A stretch of 64,000 nt of DNA from positions 24,656,592-24,720,591 of the forward strand of contig NC_135554.1 in assembly GCF_964340395.1 (NCBI RefSeq), in the 5' to 3' direction. The first letter of the stretch is position 1, and each line of letters begins with the position of its first letter. The translations under genes and the position numbers were made by a program. This DNA comes from Glandiceps talaboti (taxonomy: Eukaryota; Hemichordata; Enteropneusta; Spengelidae). Shown here piece after piece: positions 1 to 12,190 of this stretch. The notes beneath the pieces are model-generated. The model was not told where the DNA came from. It searched no databases and saw nothing but the letters and a program-made list of their open reading frames with translations.

Positions 1-534
1 TGATAGTCTAGAGTCGAAATATGTCTATCTTTTTTGTCAAAAACATAATGTCCCATGAGTGAAACACCAAGCCTACACCATTTTAGCTGTAATATGCTAC
101 AGTGTGATATACAAAAAACAATATAAATCGACTTCTGTGAATGTCATACTCTGTAGGGGGCTTACAAACGCTTATGTTGCAATGTCATTACATTTATAAT
201 GTTTATATTTGGGGTATTTGGTGATATAGTTTTATCCACATTATACAGTCACACTCTTATGTAGGAAACATTACAATACTTCATAGGTGTTACTCAAAAA
301 TAGTTGGCACGTTTGTTGATCTTTGAGACAGAAATATTTGACTTACTGACTCTGATACCCACAAACAGATATTACTTAATATGAATGTCAGTACACAGAA
401 TCAAGAAATACATTGGCTCAATAAAGAAAAACAAAAGAAAAAAACAAAAAAACAAAACAAACAACAACAACAACAACAACAACAACAAAACCACACATCA
501 GTAGCAAATTGTAACTTGGTTATTGTAACATTCA

Positions 535-2269
535 CTAAGTTGGAACCCAAGGAAGTTGTTTATTGGACTGATTTTTGTAGTCAAACCCATCATTGTGATA
601 CTGGCCATCACTGGTTGAAGGAACTCTTAAATCTGCTTGTCCACGAGGCGAATACGGTGGCAGTTCCTGCGTTGCGATGTTCTGGGAAATGGATGGCGGT
701 GGTCCAATGCTTGCTTGTTGTTGCTTAGGTTTAGTATACATACGATATATAAGAACAGTAACAATTATGAACGTAACCATAACAGCAATTACTATGCCAA
801 CAATAGCACCATCAGAGAGACCACCAGACTGACTTGCAACTTTAAAATAAAAATATCTATATGTCATTATAACATACATACATACATACATACATACATA
901 CATACATACATACATACATACATACATACATACATACATACACACGTGCATATATGCATACGTACATATACATACATACATACATGCATGTATGCATGCA
1001 TGCATGCATACATACATACATACATACATACATACATACATACATACATACATACATACATACATACATACATGCATGCATGCATACATACATACAAATG
1101 TACATACATACATACATAACATAATATACATACATACATACATACATACATACATACATACATACATACATACAGACACGTTCGTTCGTTCGTTCATTCA
1201 GTCAACCATCCACCCACCCATTCATTCATTCATTCATTCATTCATTCATTGACACGGCTAGCTCAAGTGAAAGGAAATGCATTATACATTTAACGGTAAC
1301 TGCAACGGCTGATTACTAACAAAACTATAGTGTTATGCACCCAGTTAATTGTACCTGATATGAATGTGGATGTTGCAGAGCAAGACTTGTCAAATGTATA
1401 CATTATTACATACCACAATCTGGACAGTTCTCTTCGTCTTTATTGTTGCCACAATTATCAATACAATCACATAGTAAATAAGTGTGGATGCAGCGAATGT
1501 TACCACAGTCAAATTGACCAGTACCACCACAGTAGCTTCCTATGGAAGATTAAAATCATAATACATTGTATCTTTACATTGTCGTAAACCATTGCCTCTT
1601 TTAAGACGCAGCATATATCAGCTCTGGTTTGCAGGAATGATCATTTTATAAATTTAGAGACATTCACATATCCAATTTACCATAACATTTGAATCAGATT
1701 CTGTTTTACTTGCAAACGCGATTGCAGTAAAGTGAAATGTTCGTATTAAATTTTTCTGCGTCTTGGTATTTCTTCATGTCCCATTTCTTAAGAAATGATT
1801 ATTTGAGCTTTGCTATGCATTACTCTGAGACATGACAAATGAGTCCCTTTGCTTACAAATCCAGATATTATTATTTTCAGTCAGTGTGTCTTTCAATAAG
1901 TGTGATTTTACTCTCTCTGAGACTCTGTATTTATGACTGTTCTGTTTGCCCTTTCACTTTCATTGCGTTTATCTTTGGATTATAAGTAAAAGACCAAGTC
2001 AAGACGTAATATTCCTGCCTTTACTACATTGTCAGATTACTGCTATCAACTTCTAAGCATCTCAACTATCAAGTATCATTGGTCACTAATTCAACTATAA
2101 TCCTCTATACTGTACTTGTATGTGTCCTGCCAATTTGGAGATTTCCTTAAAACTTTGTGTAGTCGTGACAACCTTGCAGAAAACGATGTCACATTTACCA
2201 CAAACGCTTTAGTCCTGACAGACCACATGGGGCTTAGACTTAGTTATTTTTATGAATCACACATAATAA

Positions 2270-2311
<42 letters not shown>

Positions 2312-2588
2312 TGACTGACTGACTGACTGACTGACTGACTGACTGACTGACAACAACAACAAAAGAAAAACATACAAACACTGACAAACATGAACGACAG
2401 AGTAATTGCATATCACTATCAACAACAATTACAATATGTTTTCCTATATGTGATATGGTCACTGTAGAGATATGGGTACTCTACATGTACAGTGATCATT
2501 TCATATAGGAAAACGTGTTGCACTTCTTGATGTTGATATTGACACGTAATTACTCTATCGTTAAAGGTTGTCAGTGTTTAACTTGACA

Positions 2589-2625
<37 letters not shown>

Positions 2626-3575
2626 GCTGCTGCAGCAGCTGTCTGTTTGTTTTGTATGTTTGTTTTGCATGTTTCCGTAAACATTTAACTAGGCCTGAAG
2701 CCCCCCCTCCCCATGGGCAGACGACAACGCTGATTTCCTTACCTGTGGTGTATGATGTATAAATGAGTGAGAATCCTGTGTGGGCGTTCTCTGAACCGGT
2801 GACCAGTCTTAAAGTCACGGCATTTCCTGATGAATGGATATCGAGCGGTGTATCTGAACCACACCCTCTGTATCGAAGGTAAGACGATGGTGAAGTCCCC
2901 CAGTATATCTCTAAATAATCATAGCAGGACGATACATCAGCTCTTTCTAAATCCATCCATTCAAACTACGGAAACAAAGCAATCAAATCAAATCAAATCG
3001 AATCGAATCGAATCGAATCGAATCGAATCGAATCGAATCGAATCGAACCGAACCGAACCGAATCGAATCGAATCGAATCAAATCAAATCAAATCAAATCA
3101 AATCAAATCAAATCAAATCAAATCAAATCAAGTCAAGTCAAGTCAAGTCAAGTCAAGTCAAGTCAAGTCAAGTCAAGTCAAGTCAAATCAAGTCAAATCA
3201 AATCAAATCAAATCAAATCAAGTCAAGTCAAGTCAAATCAAATCAAATCAAATCAAATCACACAAAAAAACAAAAAATAAGCAGAATAATAGAGCAAAAA
3301 CGACACATTTTTTTCCACCTAAATAAATATATCATATTTATATGAGCTGTGATTTCACTCGGGCTCACAACATATCAATCAGTTCTATCGATCAAAACTT
3401 TTCTTTTCCATTCAATATGAACGTCCACTTACGTCCAGTGCAATTATATCAGACCCCAATGGTGTCTTTATCGTAACAGTACAGTCAATGTTGTGAGGAT
3501 AGGATTCAGAACGTTGAGACATTAATCTATGGCCATAACTTGCTATATTATTACCGCAATGCTCATCCATGTAAA
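535..3575 (-). CDS. CUB-LDLa single-pass membrane protein, gene 1 (5' exon not found)
   Basis: Four exons are visible on the minus strand: 3575-3433 (CUB first half, 143 nt), 2965-2743 (CUB second half, 223 nt), 1539-1414 (LDLa, 126 nt) and 839-535 (transmembrane helix and tail, stop TAG at 537-535). All have AG/GT borders and compatible phases (1, 0, 1, 1). The CUB has its four cysteines (EHCG, DCTV, SCYDYLEI, GCGS). The LDLa reads CGGTGQFDCGN...CDCIDNCGNNKDEENC. The last exon gives a helix (GAIVGIVIAVMVTFIIVTVL), then about 65 cytoplasmic residues rich in Gln, Pro and Tyr with LPPY, a [L/P]PxY WW-domain ligand form. The signal exon should lie upstream of 3575 and end in phase 1; none was convincing. 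The visible part encodes about 265 residues. It is closest to the plus-strand gene at 56.75-63.98 kb. A receptor or adhesion role is inferred. Confidence 0.85.
871..1251. repeat. Microsatellite cluster (CATA)n, (CGTT)n, (CATT)n
   Basis: Compound tetranucleotide tract in the last intron of gene 1. Its Met-Tyr-Val-Cys and Ile-His-Thr-Tyr open frames are not genes. Confidence 0.95.
2270..2350. repeat. (CAGA)n followed by (CTGA)n
   Basis: Two adjoining tetranucleotide tracts in the intron between the CUB and LDLa exons of gene 1. Confidence 0.95.
2438..2514. repeat. Imperfect inverted repeat
   Basis: GTTTTCCTATATGTGATATG and its imperfect complement pair over about 33 bases around a short loop. 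Lies in the LDLa-CUB intron of gene 1. A worn foldback transposon end is likely. Confidence 0.5.
2590..2628. repeat. (TTG)n
   Basis: Trinucleotide tract just past the donor side of the second CUB exon of gene 1; the poly-Gln it gives on the minus strand is intronic. Confidence 0.9.
2972..3262. repeat. (AATCA)n / (AATCG)n / (AGTCA)n pentamer array
   Basis: About 58 pentamers with ordered variants (AATCA, AATCG, AACCG, AATCA, AGTCA, mixed) fill the intron between the two CUB exons of gene 1. Confidence 0.95.
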
Positions 3576-3868
3576 CTATAAAGATAGAAAGCAATGTTAG
3601 AGTACTTTACTTGTTTCTCGATGTCATGCAAACGTTGAAACAAAAAGATGGCTTTTCGTGCAGTGTGTAGTGTAGTATGCAATGCGTAGCCGTCGTTGTT
3701 TGTAATATCGTATGATTGTTTGTCACTTGGAAAGTTTCACTGAACAACATAGGGGATTCATATCAAAATAGAATTAATATAGATCAATGATTTTTTCAGA
3801 ATTCCTGTACACAAATGTGGATTTTACCCCACCACCGAGATTATGAAATGATGGTGTGACTATCTCTC

Positions 3869-3947
3869 TATGTATGTATGTATGTATGTATGTATGTATG
3901 TATGTATGTATGTATGTATGTATGTATGTATGTATGTATGTATGTAC

Positions 3948-3979
<32 letters not shown>

Positions 3980-3980
3980 T

Positions 3981-4021
<41 letters not shown>

Positions 4022-4022
4022 G
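3869..4022. repeat. (TATG)n then (TCTG)n
   Basis: Two tetranucleotide tracts upstream of the first visible CUB exon of gene 1. After them comes AATTCAAATGAAAATTGGTACAC, a phrase common in dispersed invertebrate repeats. Confidence 0.95.
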
Positions 4023-6019
4023 TCGCAATATTCCATAAAACGGCTGGTTCAATTCAAATGAAAATTGGTACACATCTTCCATATGAAAAACCCCCAAAAC
4101 CTGATTAGGTTTTGCTAAACATCTGCCATTAATCGCGTTAGTACTGTGTCTCCCTTTGTGATTTACAATACTGTGTTTCTTGTTGTGTTCACACACATTT
4201 GTTTCAATTTCTATTCATTATCATGTCACCTGGACTCATTTGTTAACTTCTCTTCGTCCAATCACATCCATCTTCAAATTTTAATATTCAATTACTTCCT
4301 TCGTTCTGCATATCTTTCATCACATGATCTTTCCCTTATAAGTATGCGCGAGGCTGGCAGGGGTGCACTATTAATTATGTAGTTATCTGAATTGTACAGC
4401 TGTATCATATACATATTCTGAGAAGTACAGACAGGGCCAGTACGCAGCTACAAAAGTGTAACTTTTGTGTGTATACTTTCAGAACGGTAAACTACAAGTT
4501 CTGAGATTTATCGTTCTTGGTGCAACCACCATATAACATATGGCGTAGTCGACAAGATTGCCATTGTTGGTCCCAGAAAACTTGACTGTCATGTTAAGTG
4601 GTCGAAACTAAAAGCCTTTCTTACAAAGTTAGCTAGCTACACCAATGCGGACAAAGACCCGAAGCCTATGATTGGCCGGTAGCTCCTAGAGGGCAAGTCA
4701 CAAAACCCATTCGGACGGACTGAATGCGGTAGAAGGCCGAAATTGTCAAATGAATCAAGGGGATTGAAGAAGCTCTGACCAGAGTATGTACGTATACCAC
4801 GACTGAAAAAGGACTGAACTTTACAAAACAAAGGTTTTAGAGCTCTAGCTAGAGTCTGCGGTACCTGTGGATTGGTGTGTACGAGCCATTTCCATCGTTG
4901 TAAACCACAACCTCTTTTACAGCACCGTCCAAGACGCGCAGTATGGCGGAAGAAATAACAGCTCTGTTTTGCGAGAATGGCCCTTTCAGACAAATCTAAC
5001 ATATTGTTTTACAGGGACGGATTGAAAGAAATGGCCATCCATAAAATTAAAAAAGAATCTCAAAACGTTTGCCACATGTAATTCCGTTGCTTACATTCTT
5101 GGAATAATAAATTTATAGGTTCCCTGCCTCGTTTTCAAAGACGTCAACAATGTTTTATTTCACATAGTTTTCACATAGCGTTGGAGGCGGCCATATTGGA
5201 ATCTAAATGGATTAATTTTAACTTTTTGATCTCTATTTAAAAAAGTTTTATTGTGACCACTGATTGTCTTCTTAATTTGAACTCGGAATGGATTTTAGTT
5301 TTTCTTGAGCAAGGTTACAGAAAAAAATTAAAACTTTTTCAGGGGTACATGGTAGCTCAGAATTTGGGTGCCCTGATAATGCTTGTTGGAACGAATCGAA
5401 AAGTTAGTTGTCGAAAAAAGTTGTTGAAATGTCCGCTACCTATTCTTCACTCTACTCCACCTTCGCGATCCCCTACATACCCGCGATATGTACACTAGTT
5501 TCCACGGCAAATAATAAACACAATTCAAACCGTCGTTAGTACGCAGAAAGTTTACATACATTATGATACCGGTCTATACTTTGATTCTATACAGCTCGTT
5601 TACGGCGGCAATACCCTTTATGTAACACTCCGTACAAAAATGTCGCGATGTACCCCACAATGAGGTGAATTTCCATGGCAAGATATAAAATTCAGATCTG
5701 GACAGAAACTTATCGATATATATTTCGATATATGTACCTTTCAATACAAGCAACCCGAATACTTTGAATGGTCTGGAACAAAGCCAATCAATGTCGGAAA
5801 ACTGGGGAAAATTGGACCCAATTAAATCACTGAGCAGTGGTGAGTACGTATACACTGCCCAACATATTTACTTATCTCATTTGCATTGTTGTGATAATGT
5901 GTTAATACGGAATGAATGCACACGTTCTGGCAGCAAACTCGCCCTTAGTATTGAAAGATTTATATTTAAAAAAAGAGAGAAGAATTTTAATTTTGATCAA
6001 AGAATTGAGATGGTATGGA

Positions 6020-6190
6020 TTTATCCTGGTGAATTCTCCAGCAAGAATTTTCGGTAGAAAGCTGGTGATTTCACCTGGAAGTTGAAGCTGACATGGTTTG
6101 ACCGACGATCTCCTCATGCATGCGTTCAGAAACAGAAATACGCGCGAGTATCGAAATAGTGAAGAGATGGTATGAAGTTATGTAGGCGAA
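6020..6190. repeat. Dispersed repeat, partner of 51190-51400
   Basis: AGAATTTTCGGTAGAA, GGAAGTTGAAG, GGTTTGACCGA and ATGCGTTCA occur here in the same order as in the reverse complement of 51190-51400. Non-coding; family unknown. Confidence 0.55.
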
Positions 6191-8135
6191 ATCTCCAGTA
6201 TGATTGCCTGCAGATGCGATCTTATTTACATACGCCCAACCACACATGTAATAATGGGAAGCTTTTATAGAAAGTTGTAGTATAGATCTCACAGTAGGCG
6301 ATTTTAAAGCCAAGAAAAAATTGTTTTCTGGTGAGTTTGCATCACTTAAATACACTGCCTCCTCTTCTTTTTTCTCTGTTTGTCCAGCCAATGCAGAGTA
6401 CAGATCCAAGGGAAAAAAATAACTCTCCCTTCATTAATTGCTATTTCAGGGAAGACAACTGCAGAACTAATCATGAACAATTGAAAAATAAATTCGCGTC
6501 GTTACACCACTTTAGGCAACGTTTCATGACCAGAAACGACTACATCCTTTCGTGTGGCCACCACGTCTAATTACCGAAAAATGTCCATATCTTATTTAAA
6601 CTGAAAGCTACATCAATAATATTTCAGGACAGGATGTGCTTAGGTATCGCAAATGTATGTACCAAATCATATTGAATTTGAAGCTTGCACTCTTGAGATA
6701 TAGCCTGAATGCCGAAAACCATTAATTACGAAAATTGCTCATTAATATACATGGAATGTTTACTGAAACCCAATCAGTTCTTGCCATAAACATGTCTACC
6801 AAATTTCGTTCGAATTGATGGAGCCGTTTTTTAGAAAATGGTGATACAGACACACATACATTTCAACCTCCATCATTACGCGGTCATTGAACAAGAAGGG
6901 ACATATTTATGTTCGTACGTATTTATTATGCATACATTGGTTGCTATACAGCTTTGACATCTCTTTGTCAATATTCAATCTGTCCGTCTTTCTGTTTATT
7001 TCTCTATTCATCTGTTTTTAGTAAGAGATAATAGCAAATGAATATTCGTGTGTAAAGTCATGTGCTAAAAATATACACTTATTTCTACGAGGTTCTGAAA
7101 TTAACTGGTTGCTATTAGTTCATCATCCTCTGTGTTGACTTACACAACCATAATTAAATACGATAAGTGTAATATTTGTGGTGAGGACGACTTTACTTAG
7201 TATAAAATAATACAATTCTAATTTATATTAGGAAAGAAATAAAGGAGCCTTTAGTAATTAAGGGGGAGTGCGGGGGGGGGGGATCAAGTCTGTTACACAA
7301 AATATGACCCTCCCTCAATTTTATGTCTCCCAAAACATAACTCTCCCCCATCCACAATTTCAAAAACATGCGTTAAAATGCTATCAGGTGTGACAGGGGT
7401 ATGAGTCCAAGAATAAATGGTAAGGACTTGATCCCACTGCTGCCACCACTTTCATAGCTTTAAAGCTTAGGTATTGGTGTTTCCCACTGCTACCACCACG
7501 TCAGTATCTGTGATTGGATCAAATTGGATCAGCTGAAGGCCACAACTCCCAAAGACTAGATGGGTACACTCCTGACATTGTCGGAACAGACGTCAACATT
7601 ATTACTCCTGTTAGACCAACTCCTTTCGTCACACCACACCTGACGATTGATTCAATACATGGTTGTTAGCAGCGATTTCACTGATATATTCTGATATTAT
7701 ACTACAATGGTGGCAATGGTGGAGTGTTGTGAGAGTGGGATGTGGAACTGGTGGCCATTGACGTATGTTTTAGACACATGTACAATTAACATGTATTTTG
7801 TGATTGATTTATAGCAATATGTGGTTAAGGAGTGTATATTAATGTGTGATTACATACACGGGCAATATGCAAATAGTTCAGACTATTTGCTTGGTTGATT
7901 TCGGCTGCGTCCTCTCGACACTAGGTTAGCCATTTGAATAATTTACTTAAGATGAAGCCTCGGCTGATAACGGCCGGTAAAATCACCCTACTTGGTTTGT
8001 AACCTATCCGCCGTGTCAGATGACTTCACTGGTATTACCACATGATTTGCGTCAATGAGGACAGTAGAGCTGGACGGTAGACAGGATCAGCATATCGTAA
8101 AGGGACAGATTACATGATTGATCAAAGAGTCTATA

Positions 8136-8420
8136 TGGATGAGGATTTGGTAATTATTTTGGATTTTTTAAATTTACAAAACAAGTTTGTTATGATGGTT
8201 TCCCACTTGAAAAATCAATGTGAAACAAACTGACTAAGTCTGTGTTTATAACTCAATACATTGCAAGAAGCTATTTAAAAAATTTAATTGTTTTTGTTAT
8301 TGTATGTACAATAACAAACATTTTACATATTGATTATGCCTTTAAGTTTGCAATTTCTTGAGTTAGGAAGAAAGACTTGGTTTCACTTTGATTTTTTCAA
8401 GTGACACATTTTTGCATCAG
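8136..8420. mobile_element. Inverted-repeat element family D, copy 2 (diverged)
   Basis: Starts TGGATGAGGATTTGGT and follows the 43.4 kb element through ACAGTAACAAAC-like and TTTGCAAT...TTAGTTAG-like segments. The right end is worn. Confidence 0.4.
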
Positions 8421-8460
8421 ATGAAACATACCAGATGTGTTTACCCAGTTTGTTTACAAA

Positions 8461-9230
8461 TCACTTCCTGTACGTACAATAACAAACCTTTTTGTACTTT
8501 AATTTGCTTAAATCTTTTGCACTATTCTGAGTAACTGACATGGAGTTCGTCTACATTACTTCACTTGTTTTAATGACTGAAGTAGAAAAAATACAGTACA
8601 ATTGTTTTAGTAATTAAAATGGCACAAGCTGAGTTCAAAAACTGTTTACTCATGTGATGTAAACCGTTGATTAAAGTGTTGTTCTACAATGCTTATATCG
8701 ATGCATATGTCTTCTATGACATTACTCTTGTCGTCTGCCATTATTAGAACAGTTGCTTTCAAGGTAAGAATTCACCCGACTTTTTTGTATGTATGAAAAA
8801 TTACATCATCGGATAAGGTATTTCTTCATATCGAGTTTGAGTTCAACCAATTTCAAGTGATGGTTAATTATGCTTCAGTAAGTAGACTACTGCAAGTGCC
8901 GTATGCATATGCAACGTATAAACCCAGCTTGTGATTGAAGTAGACAAATACAGCAAAATTATTTTAGTAATTAAATTTCCATTTCTCATCCATATGTCCA
9001 CCTGAAGAAAACGAGTAAGTAAGTGAGAAATGAAAAGTAATTTTAAAAAACGCCACCTAACCAATGTTATTTTCTTGTGATGGTTGCAATATTTATATCC
9101 AACTTTAGATCTCACTCACAAGTCCAAGCTACAAAGTTCATACAGTGGTTTGTATTACAATTAAGGCCAGCTAAACGTGTTCAAACAAATTACATTTCAA
9201 GTGATGAAAGGATTTTTTGAGCGAAAAAAA
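8461..9230. repeat. Diverged partial copy of the tandem block
   Basis: This stretch follows 28960-29320 (and 16810-16950 in block A) with shared runs such as GTTCAAACAAATT, AGTCCAAGCT and TTAGTAATTAAA. Homology fades after 9230, before the place of the signal exon. It suggests an older duplication reaching beyond the three clear units. Confidence 0.5.
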
Positions 9231-9804
9231 CTTGAATGATCAACGTCTATTATCAACAACTCTATCTCAAAAGGGGCACAGACTGTTTATAGTATATAGT
9301 TTAATTGCTTGTATACTATTATGCTTACTTACCAATTGTAAGTTCTAGAAATAGCATGTATGCTTCAATAAGCTTAGAATTCTACAGGTTAATTTATACC
9401 CACAGCAATGAATACTCCAAGCTGTAGAAACCCAGCTTATGACTCTCAAGGTACTGAACCCTAAATTCACATTTGATCGCAACAGATAAAATACCTTCTG
9501 ACAGTATACGGATTATACAGGTCTTTCTAGAATATACTTATTCATGCTAGGATAATCTGAGAAAAACCATAATGGTATCAACATCATTTCACTTATATAA
9601 TGATTTCTTTAATGTTGCTTAATTTATAATCAGTTCAAGGTAAAAAAAAAAAAAAACTTTTGTCATTTCAAAATTACATTTTAAAACATTAATAACAAAT
9701 TTAAATGTTAATGCAAGCAATTAAGCAAGCAAACAAATGAATCAAGTCAATTTTCTACTGGAATGCTTTATAACTCATAACACCGGAGATGTCTCAATTG
9801 GCTA

Positions 9805-10779
9805 TTACATATAGAAGTAGCCAACACACAGTATTATGGTAAGAACGTGGGTTGTAATTCCAGCCGAAATGGTGGTACTACCATCGTCTGCGAAATTAGA
9901 ACGGGTTGTAATTCCAGCCGAAATGGTGGTACTAGCATCGTCTGCGAAAATAGACACAAAACAAACTTGAGATTAGGTTTCTTAATTACAAAATGGTGCA
10001 ATTGATCCTTTGTGTTGGTAATAAAATATTTCATATGGCGAATTTAGGATCGGCTATGCGTCATCTTCAGAGTCTTAGCATATTATGTTTGCTATGTTAT
10101 TAATCATCAGATCCGTCGATGGTGTTAAATGTATCAGGCATGTGACCCTCCCCCATCATCAACTATATCTACGTTACCCTGAAGCGTGTCACCTAGATCC
10201 TTTAATTTCATAACACCTCAATCTGCATCTTTGCCTCTTGAAGCACCAGATTCAGTCCTTAAGGGGAACACCATAAACATTTTCATAAATTTTGGGTCCT
10301 GGAGAACCATTTCATGATTTTACTTCACCTACATTACACGCGAATTCAGTGAAACAATGATTTGAACTTCTGTGTCACTTTGGGAATTTTGCTCTGGGAC
10401 ACAGAGCCCTGTGTGTGGAAGCAGAAATGCATATACAACAGGTGAACAAAGGCTGTTCATGCTCCTGACTGAATGCGCCATGCATGATTTGTACATAAAT
10501 ACTTATATTACGCTACCATCGCCATTTACCACGTGTTTCCTAAGACAAGTTCTTAGAGGGAACAAAATAAACGCAACAAATTTGAGTAATTTGAATGATT
10601 TATTTACCTTCACAAGGGGCGCACAGTTGTTCATCAGCAGCATTTCCACAATTCTCTTTACAGTCACATACTAATGATTGGTCAATACAAATGTCACCTC
10701 GACTACAACTGAACTCACCGGAATCTGTGCAATTTCCTGTTCAAATGATGAAAGGATGTAATATCAATTATATTAACTA

Positions 10780-10812
<33 letters not shown>

Positions 10813-12190
10813 CATACATACATACATACATACATACATACATGTATATATACATATATACACACGCATACAGACACGCATACAGACTGACAGACATGCA
10901 TGCATGCATGCAAATACACAGATTACACGCGCAGGCTTGGCAATTGTAAAACAGGATTTTCTATATTTTTTAAGATGGCAATTCCTATCAGATTAGGTTA
11001 AGTCATCACATCATTACTAATGAATTATCATTACCTGTATTGAAAGATGTGAATATCAAAGAAAAACCTTTCCCACTATAAACATTGTTTGTATGGAAAC
11101 GTAATGTCAAAGAGCTTCCTGATGAATAAAGATCAGTTGGTATTACTATGCCACAATCTCTTATCAGAAGGTCACTTAATGTAGTCCTTCCATCATAGAT
11201 CTCCACATAATCGAAACAGGAAGTGCTGGTTGCCGCCTCCATATCTTGCCACTCAATCTAAAATACAAATACAAATACACAAATACAAATACAAATACAA
11301 AACGGCTGCAGGTACGAGTACGAATACGAATACGAATACGAAATGGCTTGACTGTGATTAGCACACCCTATCTGCATCGTTTTGGATTTCAAGGTGCTTC
11401 CCCTCAATATCACATACATACATACATACATACATACATACATACATACATACATACATACACTCACTCACTCACTCACTCACTCACTCACTCACAAATA
11501 CACATTGCACCACAACACAGCAGAAAACAAAATACACATTACACACATGATATTCATGTCTACACTGGCCTTTTTCGATATATACAGGCTCAGTACAGGT
11601 TGCAACGCACGCAAGCTGATTAAAACCCGATGTAGTGCACAGTTGCGATTTCTTTTGGCTGTTACACGACTGTCGTTGGTTCTTATGTAACGGGCGTTTA
11701 CAAAACATCAAACGACAGTAAACCTAACTGCCAAAAAGATGTAAACTACATCCGATATTATCAGATGCAACGCACCCTACTGTATGTTGAAATAAAGTTT
11801 ACCTGCAAGAGAATTAATATCACGTTGCCCTGACAACAGCTCAGTATGACCTGATTCAAGTGTGCATGCGGGTGCATAATATGTAGCTGTTCAATGCATA
11901 CCATCCAGTCATCACCACAAAGGAGATTTGTCATAGATCCTTTGATCACAGTCTTTGTGTATCTCCTTTTCTTATCCATTTGAGGAGAGTTAGCTCTATT
12001 CAACAGCTACATAATGGTTTCATTAAGTTATACGAGTCACTACTTACATCCAGTACAAGGTGTGAATATCCCGATGGAGCAGTTAATGTGACCGTGCAAT
12101 CCTTGTTACTGGTGTAGTATTCTGAACGTTGGGACCTCAACCTATCCCCGTAGCTAGTTATGGTGTTACCACATTCTTCACTCATGTACA
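9805..12190 (-). CDS. CUB-LDLa protein with probable GPI-anchor signal, gene 2 (core exons)
   Basis: Minus-strand exons: 12190-12048 (CUB first half, 143 nt), 11257-11035 (CUB second half, 223 nt), 10736-10608 (LDLa, 129 nt) and 9941-9805 (C-terminal exon, stop TAA at 9807-9805). Lengths and phases match genes 1 and 3. The CUB shows EECGNT, DCTVTL, SCFDYVEIYDG and RDCG; the LDLa shows FSCSRGDICIDQSLVCDCKENCGN. The last exon encodes two 18-residue Thr/Ser-rich repeats (DD[A/G]STTISAGITT) and ends in HVLTIILCVGYFYM with no charged residue after it. That is the form of a GPI attachment signal; a very short membrane helix is the alternative. The first exon needs a phase-1 donor and is probably at 17186-17114, which would give 234 residues. 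No catalytic domain is present. Confidence 0.82.
9884..9945 (-). promoter_or_regulatory. Duplicated splice acceptor of gene 2's last exon
   Basis: The sequence TTTCGCAG|ACGATG occurs at 9941/9942 and again 54 bases further on at 9887/9888. Either acceptor keeps the frame, so the last exon can start with two stalk repeats or one. Confidence 0.55.
10783..10845. repeat. (CATA)n
   Basis: Tetranucleotide tract in the intron between CUB and LDLa of gene 2. Confidence 0.95.
11258..11495. repeat. (ACAAAT)n, (CGAATA)n, (CATA)n, (CACT)n tracts
   Basis: Three short-repeat tracts (11260-11300, 11315-11342, 11412-11495) directly beside the acceptor of the second CUB exon of gene 2. Confidence 0.9.

Larger units (their letters stand above)
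3600..8130. other. No recognised gene
   Basis: Apart from the microsatellites at 3.9 kb and the repeat at 6.0 kb I see only short open frames without domain features, for example the minus frame at 5002-4637. The stretch at 6560-6860 ends in a CCAAATTTCGTTCGAATTGA-type phrase found in many invertebrate repeats. The missing first exon of gene 1 should lie somewhere in 3.6-9.8 kb. Confidence 0.6.

Noticed and set aside
535-1252. Long open frames of MYVC / IHTY repeats
   Set aside because: They come from the (CATA)n microsatellite in all frames; only 839-535 on the minus strand is a real exon.
4637-5002. 121-codon minus-strand frame resembling 28627-28818 (TLKSLL...VLPNSVR)
   Set aside because: The similarity suggests a shared dispersed repeat; no domain, and each frame is short.
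8706-8768. Leader-like plus-strand frame (MHMSSMTLLLSSAII) with a GTAAGA donor
   Set aside because: No downstream plus-strand exon in phase within the next 10 kb; the neighbouring genes are on the minus strand.
9301-9345. Short ATG frame with GTAAGT donor (MLFLELTI) as exon 1 of gene 1
   Set aside because: Phase fits, but eight residues are too few for a signal peptide and the context is not conserved with gene 3.
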